Source of the DNA: Bradyrhizobium hereditatis
GTDB lineage: Bacteria > Pseudomonadota > Alphaproteobacteria > Rhizobiales > Xanthobacteraceae
Direction: 5' to 3'
DNA length: 64,000 nt
NCBI RefSeq assembly: GCF_020329435.1
Contig: NZ_JAGKJK010000005.1
Coordinates: forward strand, 405,501 to 469,500
The notes beneath the pieces were generated by a model. That model saw only the letters and a list, made by a program, of their open reading frames with translations, had not been told where the DNA came from and did not search any database. Positions within the stretch are counted from its first letter, which is position 1, and the number at the start of each line of letters is the position of its first letter. Below are positions 28,881 to 37,938 of the stretch, in pieces. The translations under genes and the position numbers were made by a program.

Positions 28881-30251
28881 TTAGAACGCGTATTCCTGAT
28901 AGACCGGCTCCACGGAACCGCCCCAGGGGCCGTTGAACTTGTCCAGCATTTCCTCCGCCGGCGTGCGGCCCGATTCGAGGATCCGCTCCAGCGGCTCCAG
29001 ATGGCGGCTCTCGTCGCGGCCGGAATGGTCGACGCGGTTGCGCCGCTGCAAGCCCTCATACGACAGCTTCAGGCATTCCTTGGCGATTTCGAACAGGTAA
29101 CGATCCTTGATCCTGGCCTTGAAGCCGAAGCGCGGCACGTCATCGCGCAAAGCCTGACGCTCCGCGGCGGTCCAGTGGCTTACCAGATCCCAGGCCGCAT
29201 CGAGGCTGTCATTGTCATACAACAGGCCGACCCAGAATGCCGGCAGCGCCGGCAGCCGGCCCCACGGCACGCCGTCGGCGCCGCGCATTTCCAGATAGCG
29301 CTTGAGGCGGACTTCCGGGAAAATCGTCGACAGGTGGTTGGACCAGTCGGACAAGGTCGGGCGCTCGCCAGGAAGCGAATTGTTGCGGCCCTCGAAGAAG
29401 GCGCGGAACGAGGAGCCGGCGACATCGATATAGCTCTCGCCGCGCTTGACGAAGTACATGGGCACGTCGAGCGCGTAGTCGACCCAGCGCTCGAATCCCA
29501 TGCCGTCCTCGAACACCCAAGGCAGCATGCCAGAGCGGGCATTGTCGGTGTCGCGCCAGATCTCGGAGCGGAACGACAGGAAGCCGTTGGGCTTGCCTTC
29601 GGTAAAGGGCGAATTGGCGAACAGGGCGGTCGCCACCGGCTGCAGCGCGATCGACACCCGCAGCTTCTTGACCATGTCGGCTTCCGAGGAGAAGTCGAGA
29701 TTGGTCTGCACCGTACAGGTCCGGTACATCATGTCGATGCCGTAGTTTCCGACCTTCGGCATGTAATTGGTCATGATCTTGTAGCGGCCCTTGGGCATCA
29801 GCGGGATCTGCGACCGCGACCAGGACGGCGTCATGCCGAGGCCGAGAAAGCCGATGCCGAGGGGCGTTGCGATCTCGCGGACCTGCGCCAGATGCGCCAT
29901 CAATTCGGACTGGGTCTGGTGCACGTTTTCGACCGGCGCGCCCGACAATTCGAACTGGCCGCCGGGCTCCAGCGAAATCGCGCCGCCGCCGGTGACGTCG
30001 TAGAGACCGATGATGTTGCCGTTCTCCATGATCGGCTCCCAGCCGAGCAGGAGCTGCATGCCTTCGAGCAGCGCGCCGATACCACGCGCGCCTTCGTATG
30101 GCACGGGCTGATGACCCTCGAGCGTGAACGGGGTCTTCTCGTGCTCGGTGCCGATGCGGAAGTCGGACGGCGGCTTGATGCCGGCTTCGAACCACGCGAC
30201 GAGTTCGTCACGTGATTGCAGCGGCGTCATATCGATCTGGTCACGCGCCAT
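28881..30251 (-). CDS. gshA: Glutamate--cysteine ligase, plant/alphaproteobacterial type
   Basis: A 456-residue enzyme joining glutamate and cysteine, the first step of glutathione synthesis. FRIGTEHEKTPF near residue 32, ENGNIIGLYDVTGGGAISLE near 81 and the paired GRYKIMTNYMPKVGNYG mark the plant-type GCS2-like class, distinct from E. coli GshA. The length matches rhizobial enzymes. The ATG at 30251 gives the usual MARDQIDM start. The adjacent MarR gene and glutathione S-transferase suggest a thiol-defence neighbourhood, though gshA seems transcribed separately. Confidence 0.95.
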   Translation of the reverse strand: MARDQIDMTPLQSRDELVAWFEAGIKPPSDFRIGTEHEKTPFTLEGHQPVPYEGARGIGALLEGMQLLLGWEPIMENGNIIGLYDVTGGGAISLEPGGQFELSGAPVENVHQTQSELMAHLAQVREIATPLGIGFLGLGMTPSWSRSQIPLMPKGRYKIMTNYMPKVGNYGIDMMYRTCTVQTNLDFSSEADMVKKLRVSIALQPVATALFANSPFTEGKPNGFLSFRSEIWRDTDNARSGMLPWVFEDGMGFERWVDYALDVPMYFVKRGESYIDVAGSSFRAFFEGRNNSLPGERPTLSDWSNHLSTIFPEVRLKRYLEMRGADGVPWGRLPALPAFWVGLLYDNDSLDAAWDLVSHWTAAERQALRDDVPRFGFKARIKDRYLFEIAKECLKLSYEGLQRRNRVDHSGRDESRHLEPLERILESGRTPAEEMLDKFNGPWGGSVEPVYQEYAF

Positions 30252-30347
30252 GAAAAAATCCGGAAAACTGGCGATTCGACCGAACGCGCCGTGTGGCTGA
30301 AGGGATGCGGACGACGACGTCCGCAACAACGAAACGTATCAGGGCCG

Positions 30348-30836
30348 TCATCGCGTCGGCACGCTGTCGCGGGCAGCAGCCGCCTTGACATCGGAGCAGG
30401 AGCAGCCCAGCCGGTCGAGCAGACCGCAAAGCTTGATGGCGTCGGCGTCGGATAGTTTCGAGCCGACGTGTTTTTCGATCGCCGCCGAATAGGCGGTCCA
30501 CATTTTCTTCTGCAGCTCGCGCCCGGCTTCGGTGATCTCCACGAACTGGCCACGCTTGTCGACCTTGCATTCGCGCCGCGCCGCCAGGCCCTCGTCCACC
30601 AGGCGGTCGATCAGCCGAGAGGTGGAATATTGCGGGATCAGCATCTGCTTTTCCAACTCCACCGGACGCAACTCGCCGGACGGCGCGCGCGACAGCTCCA
30701 GCAGCGCGTCATACCAGGCCAGCGGCGGGAAGCCGGCCTTCTTCAAATCCTGCTCGACGGCGTCGAGCACCCGGCTCTGCACCCGCATCAGGCGGATCCA
30801 GGCGGCAGTCGCCTCGGTCGATGGTTTGCGTTTCAT
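30348..30836 (-). CDS. MarR family regulator, divergent from glutathione S-transferase
   Basis: A 162-residue winged-helix regulator. The DNA-binding part runs from about residue 50 to 110: SGELRPVELEKQMLIPQYSTSRLIDRLVDEGL, then the wing (RRECKVDKRGQFVEIT). Two cysteines near the C-terminus (CGLLDRLGCSC) could sense thiol state. The gene is head to head with a GST across 124 bases that contain two matching palindromes, so it very likely represses itself and the GST. The minus-strand promoter TTGATG-18-TACACT overlaps one palindrome. Confidence 0.93.
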   Translation of the reverse strand: MKRKPSTEATAAWIRLMRVQSRVLDAVEQDLKKAGFPPLAWYDALLELSRAPSGELRPVELEKQMLIPQYSTSRLIDRLVDEGLAARRECKVDKRGQFVEITEAGRELQKKMWTAYSAAIEKHVGSKLSDADAIKLCGLLDRLGCSCSDVKAAAARDSVPTR

Positions 30837-30874
30837 GGTCCGGGGTCCATATCAGTCAATGATCAGTGTACCGC

Positions 30875-30924
30875 ACTAAATGCAGGTGCATCAATCTTGA
30901 CTATTTCATGCAGATGCATTTAGT
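30875..30924. promoter_or_regulatory. Double-palindrome MarR operator
   Basis: Two near-identical palindromes, ATGCAGGTGCAT (30880-30891) and ATGCAGATGCAT (30908-30919), have centres 28 bases apart. They lie within a larger inverted repeat: the extended arm ACTAAATGCAGGTGCAT matches the complement of the other arm at 15 of 17 bases. They cover likely promoters of both the MarR gene and the GST gene. Confidence 0.75.
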
Positions 30925-30960
30925 CGGTCCGCCAATAATTACGAGGGAAGGAAAAATCCA

Positions 30961-31575
30961 ATGAAACTGTACTATTCCCCGGGCGCCTGCTCGTTATCTC
31001 CCCATATCGCCCTTCTGGAAGCCGGTCTGCCCTATGAGCTGGTGAAGGTCGATCTGCGCGCCAAGAAACTGGAAAACGGTGACGATTTTCTGAAGGTCAA
31101 TCCGAAGGGCCAGGTGCCGGCGGTGCAGCTCGATTCCGGCGAGCTGGTCACCGAAGGACCCGTTATCGTGCAGATGATCGCCGACAAGGCCGGCAAGAAT
31201 CTGGCGCCCGCACGCGATTCGCAGGAGCGCTACAAGCTGCTCGAATGGCTGAACTACATCACGACCGAGCTGCACAAGAATCTCGGACCGATGTTCTCTC
31301 CGCTGCTCGCCGACGACGCCAAGGGTTTCTTCAAGGACCGCGCGATGTCCAAATTCAAGTATCTGGACACCGCGCTTGCCGGACGGGACTATCTGATGGG
31401 CCAGCAGTTCACCGTCGCCGACGGCTACCTGTTCACCATGCTGATGTGGGCGACCGACCGGTTGAAATTCGATCTCACTGACATGCCGAACCTGATGGCC
31501 TACAAGGCCCGCGTCGGCGCCCGTCCGAGGGTGCAGGAAGCGATGACCAAGGAAGGGCTGCTGAAGGCGGCGTGA
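30961..31575 (+). CDS. Glutathione S-transferase, beta-class-like
   Basis: A 204-residue cytosolic GST. The N-terminal thioredoxin-like domain begins MKLYYSPGACSLSPHIAL with C10 at the beta-class cysteine position, followed by the cis-proline GQVPAV and the glutathione contact TEGPVIVQ. The helical domain fills residues 88-204. It conjugates glutathione to electrophiles or acts as a thiol transferase. It is preceded by GAGGGAAGG about ten bases before the ATG and followed by a hairpin terminator. It is divergent from its probable MarR repressor. Confidence 0.94.
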   Translation: MKLYYSPGACSLSPHIALLEAGLPYELVKVDLRAKKLENGDDFLKVNPKGQVPAVQLDSGELVTEGPVIVQMIADKAGKNLAPARDSQERYKLLEWLNYITTELHKNLGPMFSPLLADDAKGFFKDRAMSKFKYLDTALAGRDYLMGQQFTVADGYLFTMLMWATDRLKFDLTDMPNLMAYKARVGARPRVQEAMTKEGLLKAA

Positions 31576-31600
31576 GGGTTTCAGGGATCGCGACGAACGA

Positions 31601-31626
31601 AGGGCCGGATTCGATGATCCGGCCCT
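31601..31626 (+). terminator. Hairpin terminator after GST
   Basis: AGGGCCGGAT and ATCCGGCCCT form a perfect 10-base stem around TCGATG. The downstream tract CTTCATTC is only moderately T-rich. It sits 26 bases after the GST stop. Confidence 0.6.
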
Positions 31627-31655
31627 CTTCATTCGTGTCACCGCTCTCTCCAGTG

Positions 31656-31775
31656 GTCGTCCCTGCGAACGCAGGGATCCATAACCACAGGGAGTTGTTG
31701 TTTTCCGAAAGGCGTCGACCAACAAGGCTTATCGATAGATCACGCGGTATGGGTCCCTGCGTTCGCAGGGACGAC
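31656..31775. repeat. Dispersed palindromic repeat, GTCGTCCCTGCG type (copy 2)
   Basis: The edges GTCGTCCCTGCGAACGCAGG and CCTGCGTTCGCAGGGACGAC are perfect inverted copies, and each also folds on itself. It lies between the GST terminator and the 3' end of the fadJ-like gene. Confidence 0.85.
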
Positions 31776-31791
31776 CACGCACTTCGCGACC

Positions 31792-34005
31792 CTATGCCGC
31801 CGCCTTCTTCGGCGCGAAGCGGCCGTAGAAGGTCTCGTTCCTCGCCGCCATGTCCTCCAGCAGCTTTGGCGGGGTGAAGCGCGAGCCGTATTTGGCTTCC
31901 AGCTTGTGGCAGAGCTCGACGAATTTTCGCGCGCCCATGAAGTCGATGTAGGACAGCGTGCCGCCGGTGAACGGCGCGAAGCCAAACCCTAAGATCGAGC
32001 CGACATCGGCCTCGCGCGGGTCGGTGATGACGTGATCTTCCACCGTGCGTGCGGCCTCCACCGCCTGCACTACCAAAAAGCGCTGCTTCAACTCCTCGAT
32101 GTCGATGGTGTCAGGATCGAGCTGCTTGGGCTGCAGCGCAGAGAGACCAGGCCACAGGCTCTTCTGACCCTTGCCCTTCTCGGGGTAGCCGTAAAAGCCC
32201 TTGCTGTTCTTGCGGCCGAGGCGGCCCTGCTTCTCGACCATCTCCACCATCAGCTTCTTCTGATCCGGGTTGACGGCGTTGGGACCGAGGTCTGCCTCAG
32301 TCGCTTTCATGACCTTGAGGCCAAGATCGAGGGCTACTTCATCCGACAGCGACAGCGGACCGACCGGCATGCCGGCCATCTTGGCGCAGTTCTCGATCAT
32401 CGCCGGCGGCACACCTTCGAGGAACATCTCGTTGCCTTCGGCGATGTAACGGCCGACGCAGCGGTTGGCGTAGAAGCCGCGGGAGTCGTTCACGACGATC
32501 GGCGTCTTGCCGATGATGCGGACGTAATCGAGCGCAGTCGCCAGCGCGATGTCGCCGGTGTTCTTGCCGAGAATGATCTCGACCAGCATCATCTTCTCGA
32601 CGGGCGAGAAGAAATGGATGCCGATGAACTTGCCCTGATCCTCAAAGCTTTCGGCGAGCGAGGTGATCGGCAGCGTCGAAGTGTTGGAGGCGAAGATCGC
32701 GTCCGCCTTGAGATACTGCTGCGCCTTGGCGAAAGTATCGGCCTTGACCTTGCGGTCCTCGAACACGGCCTCAATCACGAGGTCGCAATCCTTCAGGGCC
32801 GCATAATCAGCGGTTGCCGTGATGCGTGACATGATGGCATCGGCTTCAGGCTGCTTGGCGCGGCCCTTGGCGATCAGACCGTCGATAACGCTCTTGGCGT
32901 GAGCCTTGCCCTTGTCGGCGCTTTCCTGGTCGCGGTCGATCAGCACGACGTCGAGGCCGGCGCGGGCCGAGACGTAGCCGACGCTGGCGCCCATGAAGCC
33001 GGCGCCGATCACGGCGATCTTCTTCACCTTGGTCGGCGGCACGTTCTGCGGACGCCGCGCACCTTTGTTCAGTTCCTGCATCGACAGGAACAGGCTGCGG
33101 ATCATCGCCGCCGCTTCCTTGGAGCGCAGCACCTTCGTGAAATAGCGCGATTCGACGCGCAGCGCGGCGTCGATGGGGAGCTGCAGGCCCTCATAGACAC
33201 AGCTCATGATGGCGCGCGCCGCCGGATAATTGTCGTAGGTCTCGCGGCGATAGATCGCATTGCCGGCCGGGAACATCATCATGCCGGCCTTGGAGAACAC
33301 CGGACCGCCCGGCAGCTTGAATCCCTTCTCGTCCCAGGGCGCGACCGCCTTGCCGCCGCCCTTGATCCAGTCCTTGGCCGCCTTGATCAGGTCGGCGGCG
33401 GGCACGATGGCGTGAATCAGGTTGAGCGACTTGGCCTTCTCCACGGTGACAGGATCGCCCTTGAGGAGGATGGTCATCGCATCCTGGGGCGGCACGAGGC
33501 GCGGCACGCGCTGGGTGCCGCCGGCGCCGGGGAACAGGCCGACCTTCACCTCGGGCAAGCCGAGCCGGGTCTTGGGGTTCTCGGCCGCGACGCGGTAGTG
33601 GCAGGACAGCGTCACCTCAAAACCGCCGCCGAGCGCGAGCCCGTTGATCGCGGCCGCCCATGGCTTGCCGCAGGTCTCGATGCCACGCAGCACCAGCGAG
33701 AAGCGTCGGCTCTGGTCGAACAGCATCTGGTTAGCCTCGACCTCGCCCTTCTCTTTAAAGACCTTGGCGTATTCCTTGTTCATGCCCTCCAGCATGGAAA
33801 GATCAGCGCCGGCGCAGAACGCTTCCTTAGCGGAGGTGATGACGACACCCTTCACCGCGGCGTCGGCGGTGGTCTGCTTCAAAATCTCCTCGAGCTCGGT
33901 GGTCGAGGTCTCGTCCAGCACGTTCATCGAACGTCCGGGAATATCCCAAGTGACGAGCGCAATCCCGTCGGTGTCGGTCTCTAGCTTGAAATTCTTGAAG
34001 GCCAT
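31792..34005 (-). CDS. Fatty-acid oxidation multifunctional enzyme, FadJ-like
   Basis: A 737-residue fusion. Residues 1-200 are enoyl-CoA hydratase with the oxyanion-hole motif KEAFCAGADLSML and the second active-site region NGLALGGGFEV. From about 330 comes the 3-hydroxyacyl-CoA dehydrogenase with dinucleotide loop IAVIGAGFMGASVG and catalytic HFFSPVEKM. It performs the middle two beta-oxidation steps. It is the third gene after the acyl-CoA dehydrogenase and thiolase on the same strand, with a dispersed repeat between it and the thiolase. Confidence 0.95.
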   Translation of the reverse strand: MAFKNFKLETDTDGIALVTWDIPGRSMNVLDETSTTELEEILKQTTADAAVKGVVITSAKEAFCAGADLSMLEGMNKEYAKVFKEKGEVEANQMLFDQSRRFSLVLRGIETCGKPWAAAINGLALGGGFEVTLSCHYRVAAENPKTRLGLPEVKVGLFPGAGGTQRVPRLVPPQDAMTILLKGDPVTVEKAKSLNLIHAIVPAADLIKAAKDWIKGGGKAVAPWDEKGFKLPGGPVFSKAGMMMFPAGNAIYRRETYDNYPAARAIMSCVYEGLQLPIDAALRVESRYFTKVLRSKEAAAMIRSLFLSMQELNKGARRPQNVPPTKVKKIAVIGAGFMGASVGYVSARAGLDVVLIDRDQESADKGKAHAKSVIDGLIAKGRAKQPEADAIMSRITATADYAALKDCDLVIEAVFEDRKVKADTFAKAQQYLKADAIFASNTSTLPITSLAESFEDQGKFIGIHFFSPVEKMMLVEIILGKNTGDIALATALDYVRIIGKTPIVVNDSRGFYANRCVGRYIAEGNEMFLEGVPPAMIENCAKMAGMPVGPLSLSDEVALDLGLKVMKATEADLGPNAVNPDQKKLMVEMVEKQGRLGRKNSKGFYGYPEKGKGQKSLWPGLSALQPKQLDPDTIDIEELKQRFLVVQAVEAARTVEDHVITDPREADVGSILGFGFAPFTGGTLSYIDFMGARKFVELCHKLEAKYGSRFTPPKLLEDMAARNETFYGRFAPKKAAA

Positions 34006-34062
34006 GTTGGTGCTCCCTCGGTGCCGCAGCCGATCTCAGGCGCGGCGGTTAAGCTTGAATTC

Positions 34063-34169
34063 GTAGGGTGGGTCAGCGAAGCGTAACCCACCAATCTCTT
34101 GCCGTGGCACGGTGGGTTACGCCTTCCGCCTTCGCTCGTTGAGCTACGGCGGCGGCTAACCCACCCTAC
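34063..34169. repeat. Dispersed palindromic repeat, GTAGGGTGGGT type (copy 1)
   Basis: GTAGGGTGGGT at the left edge pairs with ACCCACCCTAC at the right edge, with inner arms GCGTAACCCACC and GGTGGGTTACGC. It lies between the thiolase and the FadJ-like gene inside an operon, so the transcript probably contains it as a large hairpin. A related, more diverged copy is at 44959-45043. Confidence 0.85.
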
Positions 34170-34173
34170 GCAC

Positions 34174-35382
34174 TCAGACTCGTTCGATAATCGTCGCCGT
34201 CCCCATGCCGCCGCCGATGCATAGCGTCACCAGCGCGGTCGACTTGTTGGTCCGCTCCAGTTCATCGAGCACGGTGCCGAGGATCATCGCGCCGGTCGCG
34301 CCGAGTGGATGGCCGAGCGCGATTGCGCCGCCATTGACGTTGATCTTCGCGTTATCGATGTCGAACGCCTGGATGTAGCGCAGCACGACCGAGGCGAAGG
34401 CCTCGTTCAATTCGAACAGGTCGATGTCCGACTTCTTCATGCCGGAGCGCGCGAACAGCTTTTCGGTGACATCGACCGGGCCGGTCAGCATCATCGCGGG
34501 CTCGGAGCCGATATTGGCGAAGGCGCGGATCTTGGCGCGCGGCTTCAGGCCGTGCTTGGCGCCCGCTTCCTTGCTGCCGAGCAGCACGGCGCCAGCGCCG
34601 TCGACGATGCCGGAGGAGTTGCCGGCATGGTGCACGTAATTGACGCGCTCGATTTCCGGATGCGACTGGATCGCTACCGCATCGAAGCCGCCCATCTGGG
34701 CCACCATGGTGAAGGACGGCTGCAGTTGCGCCAGCGACTGCATGGTCGTGGTCGGGCGCATGTGCTCATCCTTGGCAAGGATAGTCAGGCCGTTGATGTC
34801 CTTCACCGGCACCACTGACCTATCGAAGCGGCCCTCATCCCACGCCTTGCCCGCGCGCTGCTGACTCTGCACCGCATAGGCATCGACATCGTCGCGCGAA
34901 AAACCGTATTTGGTCGCGATCAGATCGGCCGAGACGCCCTGCGGCATGAAATAGGCCGGCACCGCCATCGAGGGGTCCATCGGCCAAGCGCCGCCGGACG
35001 CGCCGATGCCGACGCGGCTCATCGATTCGGCGCCGCCGCCGATCACCAGCTCATGCTGGCCGCTCATGATCTGGGCGGCCGCGAAATTCACGGCGTCGAG
35101 GCCGGAGGCGCAGAAGCGGCTGATCTGCACGCCCGGCACGGTCTCGCCGAGGCCCGCCTTCAAGGCGGCGAAGCGCGCGATGTCGCTTCCGGCTTCGCCG
35201 ACCGGATCGACCACGCCGAGCACGACGTCGTCGACAACGTCTTCAGCGAGATTGTTACGCTCCTTCAGCGCCTGCAGCGGCACGGTGGCCAGCGCCAGCG
35301 CGGTGACCTCGTGGAGCGCGCCGTCGGGCTTGCCGCGGCCGCGCGGGGTGCGAACGTGATCGTAGATATATGCCTCAGGCAT
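34174..35382 (-). CDS. fadA: Acetyl-CoA acyltransferase (thiolase)
   Basis: A 402-residue thiolase for the last beta-oxidation step. The nucleophile C91 lies in [12 protein letters not shown], the histidine in [11 protein letters not shown] and the second cysteine in [10 protein letters not shown], so all catalytic motifs are intact. The sequence opens [15 protein letters not shown], typical of the FadA/FadI type. It lies between the acyl-CoA dehydrogenase and the FadJ-like gene, making a complete set. Confidence 0.94.
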   Translation of the reverse strand: MPEAYIYDHVRTPRGRGKPDGALHEVTALALATVPLQALKERNNLAEDVVDDVVLGVVDPVGEAGSDIARFAALKAGLGETVPGVQISRFCASGLDAVNFAAAQIMSGQHELVIGGGAESMSRVGIGASGGAWPMDPSMAVPAYFMPQGVSADLIATKYGFSRDDVDAYAVQSQQRAGKAWDEGRFDRSVVPVKDINGLTILAKDEHMRPTTTMQSLAQLQPSFTMVAQMGGFDAVAIQSHPEIERVNYVHHAGNSSGIVDGAGAVLLGSKEAGAKHGLKPRAKIRAFANIGSEPAMMLTGPVDVTEKLFARSGMKKSDIDLFELNEAFASVVLRYIQAFDIDNAKINVNGGAIALGHPLGATGAMILGTVLDELERTNKSTALVTLCIGGGMGTATIIERV

Positions 35383-35446
35383 GACGCCCTCCTGGTATGA
35401 GGATCATAATATTATAGGCGAAAGATCGGAGAAACGGCGGAAAATC

Positions 35447-37237
35447 TCAGAACGCTTCCGCCGCCAATTCCATGGTCGTGGCGCAGCCGGACTGGATACG
35501 CGCAAGATGGACGTGAGTCTCCGGCAGCATCCGCTCCATGAAGAAGCGGCCGGTCACCAGCTTGGTGTTCAGGTAGGGCGTGGCGCCAGAGGCCGCAATC
35601 TTATCCTGCGCCACTTTCGCCATCCGCGCCCACATGAAGCCGAAGGCGACGAGGCCGAACAAATGCATGTAGTCGGTGGCGGCGGCGCCAGCATTGTCGG
35701 GCTTGGTCATCGCATTCTGCATCAGCCAGCCGGTGGCCTGCTGCAGGTGACCGAGAGCGGTCGAGAGCGGGGTGACGAACGGCTTCATCGCTTCATCACC
35801 GCCGTGTTCCTTGGCGAACGCGCCGACTTCGGCGAAGAACGCCATCGCGGCACGGCCGCCATTGCGCGGCAGCTTGCGGCCGACCAGGTCGAGCGCCTGG
35901 ATGCCGTTGGCGCCCTCGTAGAGCATGGCGATGCGGGCATCGCGCACGAACTGCTCCATGCCATGCTCGGCAATGTAGCCATGACCGCCATACATCTGCT
36001 GCGCCAGCACGGTGTTGGAGAAGCCGACGTCGGTCATCATGCCCTTCATGACCGGGGTCATCAGTCCCATGTGGTCGTCGGCCGCCTCGCGGTCCTTGGG
36101 GTCGGCGGAGCGGTGGGCGACGTCGCTCTTCAATGCGGTCCACACCACCATGGCGCGCGCCGCCTCGTTGAAGGCGCGGATGGTGAGCAGCACACGGCGC
36201 ACGTCGGGATGCACGATGATCGGGTCGGCCGGCTTGTCGGCCTCCTTTGCGCCGGTCAGCGCGCGGCCCTGCAGGCGTTCGCGCGCATAGGCGACGGCGT
36301 TCTGATAGGCGACCTCGGACTGGGCGAGGCCCTGCACGGCGACGCCGAGGCGGGCCTCGTTCATCATCACGAACATGCCCTGCATGCCCTTGTTCTCTTC
36401 GCCGATCAGCCAGCCGGTGGCGTTGTCGTAGTTCATCACGCAGGTGGAATTGCCGTGGATGCCCATCTTGTGCTCGATCGAGCCGCACGACACGCCGTTG
36501 CGCTGCCCGAGCGAACCATCGGCATTGACGAGGAATTTCGGCACGACGAACAGCGACACACCCTTGATGCCGGCGGGCGCGCCTTCGATGCGCGCCAGCA
36601 CCAGATGGATGATGTTCTCGGCGAGGTCATGCTCACCGGATGAGATGAAGATCTTGGTGCCCGTGATTTTGTAGCTGCCGTCAGCCTGCCTCACCGCGCG
36701 AGTGCGCAGCAGACCGAGATCGGTGCCGCATTGCGGCTCAGTGAGGTTCATGGTGCCGGTCCACTCGCCCGCCACCATCTTCGGCACATAGGTCTTCTTC
36801 TGCTCGGCGTCGCCGTGCACGAGCAGCGCCGCGGTCGCGCCCATTGTGAGACCACCATACATCGAGAACGCCATGTTGGCCGCGCTCTGGAATTCGGTCA
36901 CGACCTGGCTCAGCATCACCGGCAGCCCCTGCCCGCCGTACTCCGTGGGCGCCGAGAGGCCGAGCCAGCCGCCTTCGGCGACTTGCTTGAAAGCTTCCTT
37001 AAAGCCCTTCGGCGTGGTGACACTGCCGTCGTCATGCCGCTTGCAGCCTTCGAGATCGCCGACGCGGTTGAGCGGCTGCAGCACCTCTTCGGAGAGTTTT
37101 GCGGCCTCCCCCAAGATCGCCTCGCGCACATCGGCGGAAGCGTCGGTGAAGCCGGGCAGATTGTCGTAGCGATCGATCTGGAACACGTCGTTGAGCAGGA
37201 AGGTGACGTCTTCCACAGGGGCTTTGTAGATCGGCAT
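35447..37237 (-). CDS. Acyl-CoA dehydrogenase
   Basis: A 596-residue FAD enzyme of the long acyl-CoA dehydrogenase group with an extended C-terminal domain (AidB/FadE5-like length). Visible motifs are the flavin/substrate segment MNLTEPQCGTDLG near residue 157 and QMYGGHGYIAEHGMEQ near 420, which ends the FAD site. It introduces the double bond that starts each beta-oxidation cycle. It is first in a three-gene operon with thiolase and FadJ-like enzyme. No regulator is adjacent. Confidence 0.94.
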   Translation of the reverse strand: MPIYKAPVEDVTFLLNDVFQIDRYDNLPGFTDASADVREAILGEAAKLSEEVLQPLNRVGDLEGCKRHDDGSVTTPKGFKEAFKQVAEGGWLGLSAPTEYGGQGLPVMLSQVVTEFQSAANMAFSMYGGLTMGATAALLVHGDAEQKKTYVPKMVAGEWTGTMNLTEPQCGTDLGLLRTRAVRQADGSYKITGTKIFISSGEHDLAENIIHLVLARIEGAPAGIKGVSLFVVPKFLVNADGSLGQRNGVSCGSIEHKMGIHGNSTCVMNYDNATGWLIGEENKGMQGMFVMMNEARLGVAVQGLAQSEVAYQNAVAYARERLQGRALTGAKEADKPADPIIVHPDVRRVLLTIRAFNEAARAMVVWTALKSDVAHRSADPKDREAADDHMGLMTPVMKGMMTDVGFSNTVLAQQMYGGHGYIAEHGMEQFVRDARIAMLYEGANGIQALDLVGRKLPRNGGRAAMAFFAEVGAFAKEHGGDEAMKPFVTPLSTALGHLQQATGWLMQNAMTKPDNAGAAATDYMHLFGLVAFGFMWARMAKVAQDKIAASGATPYLNTKLVTGRFFMERMLPETHVHLARIQSGCATTMELAAEAF

Positions 37238-37422
37238 GATGTTCTCCCGGCAGCGGCAAGATGGCTAAGGCGCTTGAAAAAGAAATTCGTCGTGGCGTTC
37301 CGGAACGAGACCTTATCTGGTTCCGGCAGTGCTAGGGAGTGAGCGGGCCAGCAAATATCCGGACAGCCATTGCGACATAAACGGCACCAGACATCGTCGT
37401 GGTCTTTGCTCCCTCGCCCTCA

Positions 37423-37812
37423 TCACTGCTTGGCGAGTTGCTCCCCCATCAAGCGGTGCAGCAGATTGATTCCCTTCAGCGGACGCACCATCACCTTGAA
37501 GTGCGTGATCTTACCGTCATCGCTGAAGGTGATGATGTCGACGCCGTTGATCTTGATGCCGTCGATCTCGTTTTCGAATTCGAGGACCGCGCCGTTCGCG
37601 TTGCGCCATTCGCCGGTGTATTTGAAGCCGGGACCACCCAGCACCTTGTCGGCGCTCGCCAGATATTTGAAGGTGATGTCGCGCCCGCGCTGCGGCGTGT
37701 GAACGACGGGGCTTTCGAAGACAGCATCCGGATGCAGCAAGTCCCACAGTGCCGCCGCATCGTGCGACTTCATGTAGCCGTACCACTTGTCGAGGCCGCT
37801 CATGGTCATCAT
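37423..37812 (-). CDS. SnoaL/NTF2-like protein
   Basis: A 129-residue protein of the NTF2-like fold. It begins with a helix (WYGYMKSHDAAALWDLLHPD), then AVFESPVVHTPQRGRDI, a common SnoaL-like active-site edge, and ends with HFKVMVRPLKGINLL. Function is not predictable. The ribosome site AAGGAG lies two bases before the first ATG (37812) and five before the second (37809), so the second may be the real start. It is divergent from a PadR gene across a region with a large inverted repeat, so PadR may control it. Confidence 0.78.
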   Translation of the reverse strand: MMTMSGLDKWYGYMKSHDAAALWDLLHPDAVFESPVVHTPQRGRDITFKYLASADKVLGGPGFKYTGEWRNANGAVLEFENEIDGIKINGVDIITFSDDGKITHFKVMVRPLKGINLLHRLMGEQLAKQ

Positions 37813-37876
37813 GTCTCCTTCATCGGGCGATGACGGGCTGGACGCCGGGGAAGGACCTCTCCGGAGCTTATGCGCA

Positions 37877-37909
37877 TTGACGCATATGCAACTTTATGCA
37901 TAATGTCAA
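37877..37909. promoter_or_regulatory. Inverted repeat between PadR and SnoaL-like genes
   Basis: TTGAC at 37877-37881 pairs with GTCAA at 37905-37909, and the inner parts GCATATGCA and TATGCATAA are also partly symmetrical. The 33-base element is AT-rich against its surroundings and lies in the divergent promoter region. Confidence 0.5.
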
Positions 37910-37938
37910 ATTACAATTGAAAGCCGGAGACCAGCGTC

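Noticed and set aside
35381..36643. A 420-residue plus-strand frame opposite the acyl-CoA dehydrogenase
   Set aside because: Antisense of a fully conserved enzyme; composition is typical of a shadow frame.
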